The notes under the pieces were generated by a model that was not told the DNA's origin, ran no database searches, and was given only the letters and a program-made list of their open reading frames with translations. A stretch of DNA of 16,825 bases from positions 1 to 16,825 of the forward strand of contig NZ_JBHOQJ010000247.1 of the NCBI RefSeq assembly GCF_042408365.1, given 5' to 3'. The position numbers and the translations under genes were made by a program. Below are positions 1 through 7,467 of the stretch, in pieces (position 1 is the first letter of the stretch; every line of letters starts with the position of its first letter). This DNA comes from Thermoflexus sp042408365. GTDB lineage: Bacteria > Chloroflexota > Anaerolineae > Thermoflexales > Thermoflexaceae.

Positions 1-132
1 CCCGGAGGTGGAGTTCTTTATTTTCGATAGTATCCGGTTCGACCAAGGAGCCCATTATGGGTTCTATAGAACCCATAATGGGCTCCTTGGTCGAACCGGA
101 TACTATCGAAAATAAAGAACTCCACCTCCGGG
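1..132. repeat. Perfect 66-bp-arm palindrome at the window edge, probably an assembly fold-back
   Basis: Bases 1-66 are the exact reverse complement of bases 67-132, with no loop; the centre is the hexamer-like gttctatagaac at 61-72. The right arm is ordinary glnA coding sequence, so the left arm is a mirror copy of the gene and not its continuation. A perfect loopless palindrome of coding DNA at a contig end is the usual mark of a chimeric fold-back read or an assembly error. A real inverted duplication is possible but less likely. Confidence 0.95.
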
Positions 133-590
133 CCCCAGTAACTGACATCCGCGATCCCGGTCCGCTTCAGATAGGCCTCCGCCTTCTGGGCGATGTAACG
201 GGGATCCCGGGTGTAAGGCTCGCGGGTCACCGGGTCGTAGACGTTGCAGACGATGCTGAGGGTGGGCACCTCACAGACCGGGTCGATCACCGCTGTGGTT
301 GGGTCGGGGATCAAGATCATATCGCTCTCATCGATGGACTGGAAGCCCCGGATGCTGGAGCCGTCGAACCCTAACCCCTCCCGGAACGCCTCCTCGGAGA
401 GCTCCGTGATCGGGATGCTGAAATGCTGCCAGGTCCCCAGCAGATCCACGAACTTCAGGTCCACAATGACCACGCCCTGGGCGCGGGCGAACTCGATCAC
501 TTCCCGAGGCTTTGTGAGAGGTTTCGGCGCCTTCCCGTTGCTGCGCTCCAGGACTTCGCGGGCGACTTCCGTGAGGGTCTGCCGGGCCAT
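67..590 (-). CDS. glnA: Glutamine synthetase type I, N-terminal part only
   Basis: The encoded protein is the start of a GlnA-type glutamine synthetase, which makes glutamine from glutamate, ammonia and ATP in the cytoplasm. The beta-grasp N-domain is visible (residues about 20-105, including VDLKFVDLLGTWQH and the GLGFDGSSIRGFQ loop), followed by the first strand of the catalytic domain with GPEVEFFIFD, whose glutamates bind metal. About 175 of an expected 440-480 residues are present, because the gene runs into the palindrome at the window start. An open frame continues to base 18, but that part is mirror sequence. ATG at 590 is preferred because GGAGG sits 5 nt upstream; an in-frame GTG lies two codons earlier. 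Family assignment is secure from sequence; the 3' end is missing. Confidence 0.93.
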
Positions 591-625
591 TGTCACCTCC
601 TCGAGGCGCTAAAGAATTCCTTCTC

Positions 626-631
626 ATTGTA
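626..631 (-). promoter_or_regulatory. Possible -10 box of glnA
   Basis: TACAAT on the minus strand lies 35 nt upstream of the glnA ATG, preceded by a T-run. No convincing -35 hexamer is visible 16-18 nt upstream, so this is a weak call based on one hexamer. Confidence 0.3.
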
Positions 632-686
632 AAAAGGGGCACGAACCTTGGCTACGGGCGAAAGAACCGAACGAACGATCCTTTCA

Positions 687-705
687 TTTGTGCAGCATGC
701 ACAAA
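687..705. promoter_or_regulatory. Perfect dyad upstream of glnA, candidate operator
   Basis: TTTGTGCA and TGCACAAA form a perfect 8-bp inverted repeat around GCA. It lies about 97 nt upstream of the glnA start and about 56 nt upstream of the proposed -10 box. The spacing and symmetry suit a dimeric regulator, and nitrogen control would be natural for glnA. The regulator is not identified; the site does not match an operator I know with confidence. Confidence 0.45.
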
Positions 706-707
706 GA

Positions 708-720
708 CCCCGGAACGGGG
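708..720. other. Small GC hairpin next to the dyad
   Basis: CCCCG and CGGGG flank GAA, giving a 5-bp stem immediately beside the 687-705 dyad. On neither strand is it followed by a T-run, so it is not a clear terminator. Otherwise the 597-933 gap holds no gene that I can support; its right third (about 805-910) is strongly AT-rich. Confidence 0.3.
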
Positions 721-874
721 GCTCAGCTGTTGCCGAGGGGTTGGGAAGGCAGGGGGAGGACCGTAGATTGAAGGGATGAGTGGGGAACCCTAGCTCTTCC
801 AATATGAGGCCATCTGTTTAAAAATATTAACCATTTTAGCTAACATGTTAACCAAATTTGATTAATTATTGATC

Positions 875-902
875 TTGATCGGTTCAAAAATTTTTTTAAA
901 AT
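875..902 (+). promoter_or_regulatory. Candidate sigma-70-type promoter for the small Cys protein
   Basis: TTGATC (875-880) and TAAAAT (897-902) are separated by 16 bp inside a tract that is far more AT-rich than the rest of the window. TTGATC overlaps a direct repeat (TTGATCTTGATC), and TTAACCA occurs twice just upstream (about 826-855). The small gene starts about 30 nt downstream. Confidence 0.45.
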
Positions 903-933
903 AAATATCAACTGTGAAGGTGAAGGGAGATTG

Positions 934-1158
934 ATGATGGAGCGACAACAGTGGGAGCATCGGATATGCAACGGGCCATGCGCTCAATCTTACGAGGTGG
1001 AGTATTTGGGTGGCGATTTGTGGCGGGTGGAAGGCCTTCTGCAAGCGAGTGTCATCCCCCTGTGCCCACTCTGCTGGTCCCCGTTGATCACCCCTCTAGA
1101 GGCGATGGAACTGGAAGAAGCATCCGTCCCACTGGATCGAGAGCTGTGGAAGATATAA
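934..1158 (+). CDS. Small protein with two CxxC/CxxxC knuckles, possibly zinc-binding
   Basis: This 74-residue frame begins with tandem ATGs at 934 and 937 behind a GGGAGA ribosome-binding site at 925-930, and has its own AT-rich promoter region. It contains CNGPC near residue 12 and CPLC near residue 48, the arrangement of a small treble-clef or zinc-ribbon protein; the C-terminal third is acidic. There is no signal peptide or membrane segment. I do not recognise a family and assign no function. The next gene, on the same strand, starts 47 nt downstream, and a small bulged hairpin (1158-1179) sits between them, so the two may share a transcript. Support comes from start signals and cysteine spacing only. 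Confidence 0.6.
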   Translation: MMERQQWEHRICNGPCAQSYEVEYLGGDLWRVEGLLQASVIPLCPLCWSPLITPLEAMELEEASVPLDRELWKI

Positions 1159-1205
1159 GCCAAAGCGCTGGCGCTGGCTCCTAATTCAAATCAAAGGAGG
1201 TTTCC

Positions 1206-2132
1206 ATGAAACGGCTCGGTCGGATTTCGTTCGGTCTGATGGTGGCGTTCCTGTTCCTGCTTGGAGCCGGAGCGGTCCTGGCGGTGAGCGGAGCTGGCTA
1301 CACGACAGTGAATGAGGCGGTGGACGGGCCCAACCACTGCCAGAACGGCAGTCCCAACATCAACTGCAACATCTATGACGGCAAGGAGTTTGTCTGGTTG
1401 AACGGCGGGCCGGCGGCCAATGGCCTCGGCCCCGACGGTCGCTACTTCTTCGCGGTCCTGGAGCCGGGCGGACAGCCGAACCCCAACGACGGCGGCGCAA
1501 AGAATCTCTCCGATGACTTCGACGCCTTCACCAACCGCACGTTCACCGTGACCAACGGCGAGGTCAGCGCCTATGGCGGGACCCATGATGCGACCATCCC
1601 CCTCATCCGGCTCTTCCCCTATGCTGACACCAGCAACCCCGGTGGCGTCTACATCCTGGCGATCTGCTCCCTAGCGAATGGCTACCCGGTTGACCCGCGG
1701 GCTTGCAAATACGACGCCTTCAAAGTCAAGAAAGGCGTGGGCAAAGTTCAGGCCTTCCTGAGCGGCAAGAAATATGAAGATGCCCATACCCTCGGGCAGT
1801 TCGATGGGGAGAACGGCCTGGCCGGCTGGCAGATCCGGATTCAATGCACCGACGGCACCAGCGCCACCATCACCACGAACGCGAACGGGGACTGGTCCTT
1901 CGCCACACCGCTACGCTTCCCGACCGCCGGCACGACGACCTGCACAGTGAGCGAGGTGCAGCAACCGGACTGGCTTCAGACGGGGAACACAGTGGATCAA
2001 TCCATCGCGACCGGCGGGGCGGTCGTGAGCCTGAGCAACTTTGTCTACACGGTGGTCCTGCCGAACGACCGCGTGAGCACGGTGGACGGCCTGTATTTTG
2101 GCAACGTGTGCCGGTTCAACGTGAATCATTAA
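1206..2132 (+). CDS. Secreted protein with C-terminal SdrD-B-like domain
   Basis: The 308-residue product has a clear Sec signal peptide (MKRLGR, then a leucine-rich core ending LGAGAVLA, cleavage near residue 26). Start choice is supported by AAAGGAGG 7 nt upstream of ATG. Residues about 27-180 are a domain I do not recognise, with paired cysteines (HCQNGSPNINC, then CSLANGYPVDPRAC). Residues about 185-308 resemble an SdrD-B/Cna-B-like beta-sandwich: KYEDAHTLGQFDGENGLAGW with Asp/Asn-rich turns that may bind calcium, then ITTNANGDWSF and a Cys-containing TCTVSE strand. There is no LPXTG, membrane anchor or repeat array after it, so it is probably released or bound non-covalently at the surface. 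A role in adhesion or envelope structure is inference. Confidence 0.8.
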   Translation: MKRLGRISFGLMVAFLFLLGAGAVLAVSGAGYTTVNEAVDGPNHCQNGSPNINCNIYDGKEFVWLNGGPAANGLGPDGRYFFAVLEPGGQPNPNDGGAKNLSDDFDAFTNRTFTVTNGEVSAYGGTHDATIPLIRLFPYADTSNPGGVYILAICSLANGYPVDPRACKYDAFKVKKGVGKVQAFLSGKKYEDAHTLGQFDGENGLAGWQIRIQCTDGTSATITTNANGDWSFATPLRFPTAGTTTCTVSEVQQPDWLQTGNTVDQSIATGGAVVSLSNFVYTVVLPNDRVSTVDGLYFGNVCRFNVNH

Positions 2133-2160
2133 ACCTGGCGCCACCCGAGCGATCGGAAAA

Positions 2161-2190
2161 GGGGGCGGGCCCATGCGGGCCCCGCCCCCT
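2161..2190. terminator. Strong GC hairpin, shared terminator for convergent genes
   Basis: Arms GGGGGCGGGCCC (2161-2172) and GGGCCCCGCCCCC (2177-2189) pair with one bulged C around ATGC. It lies 28 nt past the stop of the secreted-protein gene and between convergent genes. The T-run (TTTT) is on the minus-strand exit side, so it fits best as the terminator of the ATPase gene at 2322-4415, and may work both ways. Confidence 0.75.
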
Positions 2191-2321
2191 GGAAGGCAGC
2201 GACTTTCCCAACCCCGATTCGGACAAGCGAATATTCCCTTCATGCGGTTCTGCTCGAGGAATGAGTCGGGCGCCAAAGGTGCCCAGCTCGCCCTCAACCT
2301 CCCATGAGAAAGCCGACTGCT

Positions 2322-4415
2322 TTAAGGCGATGCAACCACGCCGATCTCCCATTCCCAGAGCCGCTGGCACAGTCGGGCGATCCCCAGCTTCAGATGGCGG
2401 CGATATGTGCTGAAGGGGCGGTTCAGGCGCTCGGCGGCCTGCTCCTGCGTGGGCGCGGGATGCAGGTAGGTAACGTACAGCGCTTGATAGAGCTTCTGAT
2501 CCCGAGGCGCTATCTCCCAATCCGCCAGCGCCTTCTTCAGAAGGGCCTGGAGGGCTGCGATCCGTTCGCTTAACGAGGCGTTCGGGCCGGACCGGTCGAG
2601 CACCAGCCGCGTGTTGAGCAACGGATTCGTTTGCAGGACCTCCGGGCGCCCGAACCCCCGCAAGGCCTCCCGGACTGCCTCGTCGAACTCCGGTCGCCGG
2701 AGCACGCGGACCGTGGAGAGGAACTGCTCTGAAGAAGACGAAGAGAACAAAGGCTCAAAGACGATCTCGCGCTCGGCCATCCAGCTCAGCCAGGCAGAGG
2801 GAGGCATAACGCGCCAGTCATGGCCATAGACCCCATACCGGCGCCCTCCCACCTCGAAATCCGCCTGAGGGATCCGTTTCATGCCCATATAAGCGAAAAC
2901 AGGTGCCCAGAAATCCGGCTCCGCGCATGGGAAAAATGAGAACGCCAGCCCACGCGCGCTCAGGTGGTGCTGCACAGCACAAATGAAACAAAGAGTCTGG
3001 ACATCTGAGACCGCCTGATAGGTCTCCCGGGCCATCCAGAAGCGAAACAGCGTTGCCCGCTCGCCGGGGCGCAGGGGGGCTTCTTGCTCCAAATAGGCCC
3101 GGGCGGCTTGCACCGCAGGATCTGGCAAGGAATCCTCCGGCCCGGCCGAATGGAGGGTGATCCGTAACAGGAAGCCCAGCGGCTCGCCGCCCGGAGCCCG
3201 TAGGATCACCGCGCCATGGGGTTGATGCGCCAGCCATCCGGCAGCCAGGTCCGCAGAGGCCCGGCCTTCATGGCGCTTCACCATCGCGATGACTGAGAGA
3301 AGGTCGCCCTCCTGCAGGCGGTCTACCCCGATGGACCCTGCGGTTTCCCAGCAAAGCAAGGGCCGAAGCGCCGGGTTCATCCGATGCAGATAGAGGCAAT
3401 CCAGAAGCAACCGGGGCTCCCAGGCGCGGGGGCCGTGGCGCAGGCGCTGGATATAGGCCGAGCGGGCTCGATGATGGAGCGTAACAAACCCTTCCCGGTT
3501 GCGCCAGCACAAATCCGCGATAATGACCTCCCGAGCCGTCTCATGCACCACTAAGCCCTGAGGACGAGTTTCCATAAAGGGAAGCTCCTGCAGCCACGCG
3601 AAAAGCTCATGGGCCTCACCAGGAGGATCGATGAGGTCGCCTAACAGGTCCTCCGTGAGGGCCCGCACCAGCGCACAGGCCTCCAGGGCAGCCTGATGCA
3701 TGGGCCCGGGGATCTCTGGAATGAATCGTTGCCGCAGCGCCTGGACAACTTCAGGGGCGTCGTTCGGATGGAAGGGACGATCCGCATGTTGAAGGGCCCA
3801 ATCCGCCATCAAGCGCAGCGCGAGGGGATGCCCATGGGCGAACGCCAGGATAGAGGCCCTCTGGGCCGGAGGGACGCCCCGACGCGCCAGATAATCTTGG
3901 GCCTCCTCACGGTCCAGGTCCCCCAGGGGGGCGATCCGGAGCAGGCCGGACCATGTGGGATCTTCCGGCCATAGCCGCAAGGGGGGATCGCGGCTGGCCA
4001 GGAGGAGGAGCAGCGTCTGGGGGAGCCGGGAGAAGAAGACGCCGCGCAACCATGGATCGATCGGCTTCAACCGTTCGTAATGATCGATCAGAAGCACGGC
4101 CCGCCGGGAGCTTGAGGTACCGTTCAGCGCTTCATTCAAAAGAGGTTGTAAGGCCTGGAGGAATGGGATGGGATGAGGATCCAACACCCGCGCATCAACA
4201 TTGAGAACGACAACACCGGCGTCCCGACAGAGGTGGGCGTATTGCTGAAGCAGGGATGTTTTGCCGATCCCCGGAGGCCCGATCACCATCCATGCCTGGA
4301 AAGGCCATTCCGGGGCGGCCAGCACTTCCTCGTAGAATGCACTTAACTCCGCTCCCCGCCCCACCCACTCCTGCTGCCGCGCCGCTGCCCACCGCTCCTG
4401 CCAGAGGGAGACCAT
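2322..4415 (-). CDS. STAND-type ATPase with GNAT-like middle and C-terminal HTH
   Basis: The 697-residue product begins with an AAA/STAND NTPase module: WVGRGAEL near residue 17, Walker A GPPGIGKTS at about 46-54, Walker B VLLIDHYE at about 107-114, a sensor-like LLASRDP at about 139-145, and the GHPLALRL box at about 195-202 typical of STAND proteins. A helical/winged-helix part follows (LVVHETAREV near 289). Residues about 390-530 look like a divergent GNAT acetyltransferase fold, with GEPLGFLLRI and FWAPVFAYMGMKRI. The last 45 residues (TQEQAAERLNRPFSTYRRHLK) look like a sigma-70 region 4/LuxR-like HTH. The architecture suggests an ATP-gated, signal-sensing transcription regulator in the cytoplasm; targets are unknown. 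ATG at 4415 has GGTGG 5 nt upstream; a TTG six codons earlier has no good site. It stands alone, with no partner in an operon. Confidence 0.85.
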   Translation of the reverse strand: MVSLWQERWAAARQQEWVGRGAELSAFYEEVLAAPEWPFQAWMVIGPPGIGKTSLLQQYAHLCRDAGVVVLNVDARVLDPHPIPFLQALQPLLNEALNGTSSSRRAVLLIDHYERLKPIDPWLRGVFFSRLPQTLLLLLASRDPPLRLWPEDPTWSGLLRIAPLGDLDREEAQDYLARRGVPPAQRASILAFAHGHPLALRLMADWALQHADRPFHPNDAPEVVQALRQRFIPEIPGPMHQAALEACALVRALTEDLLGDLIDPPGEAHELFAWLQELPFMETRPQGLVVHETAREVIIADLCWRNREGFVTLHHRARSAYIQRLRHGPRAWEPRLLLDCLYLHRMNPALRPLLCWETAGSIGVDRLQEGDLLSVIAMVKRHEGRASADLAAGWLAHQPHGAVILRAPGGEPLGFLLRITLHSAGPEDSLPDPAVQAARAYLEQEAPLRPGERATLFRFWMARETYQAVSDVQTLCFICAVQHHLSARGLAFSFFPCAEPDFWAPVFAYMGMKRIPQADFEVGGRRYGVYGHDWRVMPPSAWLSWMAEREIVFEPLFSSSSSEQFLSTVRVLRRPEFDEAVREALRGFGRPEVLQTNPLLNTRLVLDRSGPNASLSERIAALQALLKKALADWEIAPRDQKLYQALYVTYLHPAPTQEQAAERLNRPFSTYRRHLKLGIARLCQRLWEWEIGVVASP

Positions 4416-4712
4416 CCTTCCCACCTTTCGCAAGGGTCGGGCTCTGTTCCCCTTCCCTCAGATTGAGCTTCATGATAACCCCAGAAGGTTAGAAAAGGGT
4501 AAAGCAATTGATTAAAAATAATGGGTCGTCAAGTCCGTTGGCGGCTCTGAGGATTGCTTCACCGAGTAGTACGGGCGCAGCACCCCAGCCCCACCGGGAT
4601 TACCGGTTGCGGTAAGGATGACCAAGTTCGTCAGCGCCGCATTGTACAGTCCGCTGCCCTAAGCAAGGCGAGGGTTTTCCCACCAACCGCCTCTGGGGCG
4701 TTGACTTGATAT

Positions 4713-5732
4713 TCACGCCTTTACACCCTCCACCACTCCCAGCATCTTGGACGCAGGGTACCACGTCTGCCGGTACGTCCACCCCGCTTCTTCCAGTAGC
4801 CCAGCATACTCCTCCGTGGTTCTCTCTCGTCCGGTCGCCATAACAAGCATGTGAATATCCAAAAGCTTGGAAAGATGAGGGGCGTCCGGGCCGGGGACCA
4901 CGGCTTCCATAATAAAGACCCTCCCGTCCCGGGGTGCTGCCTTGTGAGCGTTGGAGAGAATCTGGATACACTCCTCGTCGTTCCAGTCATGAAGGACGCG
5001 CTTCACCATATAGGCGCCTGCCGGGGGTACCTCGCGGAACATGTCCCCGGACATGTAGGTGCACCGATCCCCCACGCCCATCCTGTCAGCCCACAACAGC
5101 TCTTTTTGTTCGATCACATTGGGCAGCTCCAGGACTGTCCCCCGTAGGTGAGGGTATTTCACCAAGAGACTACACAGAGTCAAGCCATGGCCGCCGCCTA
5201 TGTCACAGAGATGGGAGATGCCGGAGAAGTCGTAATTCTCCAGGGCTTCCAGCACCAATGCGTTATCCATGCTGGATAAGCTGCTCATGGCCTCATTGAA
5301 AACTTCTCCATGGCTTGGGTTCTGGCTGAGATACTCGAAGAGAGGCCAGCCAAACTCCCTGACAAAGCCGTCCTGCTTCCCCTCTTTGATCAGGTCAGCG
5401 AGGTGCCGCCAAGCGAAGTAGCTTAACGAGCCTCCTTCCCAAAGGGTCACGCCTCGCAGTGTTTGCGGGTGGTCCCTGCGCAGCAACTCGCCTATCGGGG
5501 TCAGGGAGAAGTTCCCGTTGTTGTCTTCTTTTAATAGTTCCAGAGAGCCCAGGGCCCTCATGAGCCGGTAGAGGAGGCCCGCATCCACGTCCAGCTCTCT
5601 AGCCACACGGACGGCGTTCTTAGGGCCGTGAGCTAGAGCATCGAACACACCCAACTTGACTCCCGTATACAGTATTTGGCTGCGCCACATCCCGGAAATC
5701 AGCTCCATGAGCTTGGCATTGGCGTCCTCCAC
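4713..5732 (-). CDS. SAM-dependent O-methyltransferase (plant/DnrK/CrtF type)
   Basis: The 339-residue protein matches the size and order of the Methyltransf_2 family, which methylates hydroxyls of aromatic or polyene small molecules. Residues 10-80 form the winged-helix dimerisation domain (ILYTGVKLGVFDALA, LYRLMRALGSL). The Rossmann part follows, with glycine-rich SAM loop CDIGGGHG at 176-183, the acidic LELP after the second strand, SGDMF near 228-232, and the catalytic-base motif VLHDWNDEEC with His248. C-terminal TTEEYAGLLEEAGW is also typical. The start is GTG at 5732 with AAAGGAGG 9 nt upstream. The substrate cannot be read from sequence. It is on the same strand as the cassette array to its right, but I see no attC site on either side, so I treat it as outside the array. 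Confidence 0.9.
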   Translation of the reverse strand: MEDANAKLMELISGMWRSQILYTGVKLGVFDALAHGPKNAVRVARELDVDAGLLYRLMRALGSLELLKEDNNGNFSLTPIGELLRRDHPQTLRGVTLWEGGSLSYFAWRHLADLIKEGKQDGFVREFGWPLFEYLSQNPSHGEVFNEAMSSLSSMDNALVLEALENYDFSGISHLCDIGGGHGLTLCSLLVKYPHLRGTVLELPNVIEQKELLWADRMGVGDRCTYMSGDMFREVPPAGAYMVKRVLHDWNDEECIQILSNAHKAAPRDGRVFIMEAVVPGPDAPHLSKLLDIHMLVMATGRERTTEEYAGLLEEAGWTYRQTWYPASKMLGVVEGVKA

Positions 5733-5794
5733 CAGGGGTCGCCTCCTTTCCTCACATCAGTGCGAATCATCGTGGTGTTGACACCCCTCCATTT

Positions 5795-6055
5795 TTACAT
5801 TCCCAAGCCGGTTTCACCTCTTTTCCAGAAGGAAGATCGGAAACGAATGTGCTCAAGCGTGATATCCGACATTCGAGACAATGCCGACGCTGCGGACAGC
5901 CTCTGATGTGGCGGTGCGCCGAGTGTACCTGGCGCTAAGGTATGTTCGACGACAGCATAGGCGCCCTCGGTCGCCGAGCCAGGGATCTTGACCGCTGCGC
6001 CAAGCCCCCCGATCTTCGCGGTGCCACCAGCAGTCGATTGATTGCCTTGCTGCAT
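5795..6055 (-). pseudogene. Cupin-domain protein, N-terminal remnant
   Basis: The first about 50 residues (VKIPGSATEGAYAVVEHTL followed by APGTLGAPPHQ) match the start of small single-domain cupins, in which the next residues are normally the metal-binding HxHxxE strand. Homology stops at about base 5903, right before the metal-site histidines, and the frame then runs through unrelated sequence to 5795. The fragment therefore cannot form the barrel or bind metal. It begins 10 nt after the stop of the Hod-like remnant on its right. Two unrelated gene pieces end to end suggest deletions in a shrinking cassette array. Confidence 0.6.
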
Positions 6056-6064
6056 AGCGTACCT

Positions 6065-6251
6065 TCAAACCTGGAACCACGGATGTGTAGCACCGAATGA
6101 TCGCTGGGCAGCCAGGTATCCTGGGTCTTCCGGCTGAGCATACAGATGGAACACCGATACGGGAGGATCCACGCTGGCTAGGGCCTGAAGGGAGCTCCCA
6201 GCCTTGGCATACGCCGCACCGATCTCGCGGCCGGCGCGGGCCCACATCTCA
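6065..6251 (-). pseudogene. Internal fragment of a second Hod-like hydrolase
   Basis: About 62 codons (FEMWARAGREI to THPWFQV) are clearly paralogous to residues about 173-233 of the intact hydrolase at 6310-7095; I estimate somewhat over half of the residues are identical. Everything before FEMW and everything after WFQV, including the catalytic-histidine strand, is missing. The piece begins 15 nt after a GTCTAAC box (6266-6272, minus reading), so it may be the scar of a lost cassette. The open frame extends upstream to 6406, but that part reads over the end of the neighbouring gene. Confidence 0.75.
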
Positions 6252-6265
6252 AAGAGATACGAAAG

Positions 6266-6272
6266 GTTAGAC
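6266..6272 (-). other. Solitary attC-type R'' box (GTCTAAC)
   Basis: Read on the minus strand this is a perfect RYYYAAC box 37 nt after the hydrolase stop codon, the place where a cassette's attC should begin. No L boxes or GTTRRRY partner follow; sequence passes directly into the Hod-like fragment. It is best seen as the stump of a deleted attC. Chance occurrence of one 7-mer cannot be excluded. Confidence 0.35.
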
Positions 6273-6309
6273 GGCGTCTTCTGGCGCATGCAACTCTGGT
6301 GCCGATTTC

Positions 6310-7095
6310 CTATCGGACGAACTGCCTTATCACACCAGCAGTCTCGTCGGGCACCTCGAGCATCGGGAAGTGGCTCACCGCCTCTAAACGGCGTACACTG
6401 AACCACGAATGTTCCCGCGCAAATGACTCTTGTGCCGCGAAGTACTCGGGCGCGCTGGGTTGCGCATACACGTGGAGCACAGGCACCGCTGGACTAAGCC
6501 TGCTCAATGCCTGGAGCGGATTGCCTTCGCGTGCGTACATAGCGGCGATCTCGCGTCCCGCCCGCGCCCACATCTCAAAGCCGTGACTCCCCATCTCAGT
6601 TCGAATATGCGCATCCACCGTGGCAGGCGCACCGCTCAGCCACGTGGTAAACAACTGCTCAACGGTCTCACGCCAGCGCATGTTGTCCTGCAAAGCCTGC
6701 AATGCCCTGAGAAACGGCGGGGGCGGATCGAGGAGGTACCAGCTGGTAAAAATCATCTTTGGCACACGCTCTCCCAGCCGCCGTTGCAGCTCAATGGCCA
6801 CCCATCCGCCATGCGATTGAGCGATGGGAATCACGGACTGCGCACCGCTGGCTTGAATGACGGCAAGTGCGTCCGCAAGCAACTCAGCGTAGCCAAAGTC
6901 CTGGTCCGGTGCTTGGGACTCGCCGTGTCCGCGCCAGTCCATAACCAGGACACGATGCTGTGCGCTCAAGCGCTCTGCCAAGGGCACGAAGGTTGCGCTA
7001 TGTACACACCAACCGGGCAGACATAGAAGGGCCGGCTCGCCCTTGCCCCTATCGTCGTAGTAGATGCGTATTCCACCTGAATTCGCGAAAGCCAT
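6310..7095 (-). CDS. Alpha/beta hydrolase of the Hod/Qdo (cofactor-free dioxygenase) type
   Basis: The 261-residue protein has the alpha/beta-hydrolase core: LLCLPGWCVHSATF near residue 23, DWRGHGES at 53-60, nucleophile elbow QSHGGW with Ser94, and a late SHFPMLEVP with His242. From SHGGW on, the sequence follows my recollection of 1H-3-hydroxy-4-oxoquinaldine 2,4-dioxygenase (Hod) and Qdo, which cleave N-heteroaromatic rings without metal or flavin: WARAGREI, YAQPSAPEY and HSWFS all have counterparts. The segment aligned with Hod's catalytic Asp (MDW) reads TSW here, so the triad seems to lack its acid. ATG at 7095 has GGAG about 9 nt upstream. It could equally be an ordinary esterase-like hydrolase. 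A decayed attC precedes it and an R'' box follows it, so it was probably carried as a cassette. Confidence 0.85.
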   Translation of the reverse strand: MAFANSGGIRIYYDDRGKGEPALLCLPGWCVHSATFVPLAERLSAQHRVLVMDWRGHGESQAPDQDFGYAELLADALAVIQASGAQSVIPIAQSHGGWVAIELQRRLGERVPKMIFTSWYLLDPPPPFLRALQALQDNMRWRETVEQLFTTWLSGAPATVDAHIRTEMGSHGFEMWARAGREIAAMYAREGNPLQALSRLSPAVPVLHVYAQPSAPEYFAAQESFAREHSWFSVRRLEAVSHFPMLEVPDETAGVIRQFVR

Positions 7096-7110
7096 CGGTT
7101 TGTTCTCCTT

Positions 7111-7176
7111 TCAGCGCTTCATCTGCGCCACGCAGCGCAGCGAAGCGGCGTCAGATCGAATGAGAACTTAGCCAAT
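7111..7176 (-). repeat. Decayed attC-like palindrome before the hydrolase gene
   Basis: Arms ATCTGCGCC (7121-7129) and GGCGTCAGAT (7147-7156) form an imperfect hairpin. On the minus strand the core GACGCCGCTTCGC...GGCGCAGATGAAGCGC closely resembles the attC at 12088-12140. The outer boxes are damaged: GGCTAAG replaces RYYYAAC and CTGAAAG replaces GTTRRRY. It lies just upstream of the hydrolase start, where a cassette junction belongs. Confidence 0.5.
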
Positions 7177-7188
7177 GGCAGTAGGTTC

Positions 7189-7207
7189 GTCTGAGGCAGG
7201 TTCAGAC
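7189..7207. repeat. Short inverted repeat between cassette remnants
   Basis: GTCTGA and TCAGAC flank a 7-nt loop. It lies in the gene-free stretch 7096-7467. That stretch also holds the decayed attC, a lone GTTGGGC R'-type box (7276-7282, minus reading) with a GTCTAG next to it, and the left copy of the long direct repeat. No ORF there looks real. Confidence 0.35.
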
Positions 7208-7304
7208 CCTATCTAGGTTTGCTCTCTTTGCCCTCGTAGTCGCGGCTTAAAAGGGTGTTCGAAGGATCTTGCGCCGCCCAACGGCTAGACCCCCTCGTCC
7301 ACCC

Positions 7305-7446
7305 ATTTTAATCCACAGGGATGATCATAATCCAGATCAAAAATGGATCAAAGGATGCTCACTTTCTGCTCAATTTCGAGGGGGAGGAGCCTCCTGGCGG
7401 GCGATCGATGGGGGCGACCGTTGCTCTGGCCAGGGCGGCTGATCCC
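7305..7446 (+). repeat. Long direct repeat, left copy
   Basis: This 142-bp stretch matches 16061-16195 in the same orientation, at what I estimate to be about 85% identity with two short indels. Shared blocks include GATGATCATAATCCAGA, TTTCTGCTCAATTT and GGGCGATCGATGGGGGC. Similarity ends sharply after GATCCC; the IS5-type element starts 21 bp further on. No coding function is evident and there are no obvious terminal inverted repeats. Confidence 0.85.
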
Positions 7447-7467
7447 AAACCGCTTCTCTTAATCAAT

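Noticed and set aside
593..802. A 69-codon minus-strand frame upstream of glnA
   Set aside because: It overlaps the glnA leader, dyad and ribosome-binding site and has no family features.
4500..4712. Possible remnant gene between the ATPase and O-methyltransferase genes
   Set aside because: Conceptual translations gave only weak, unassignable fragments with frame breaks, so I could not support a call.
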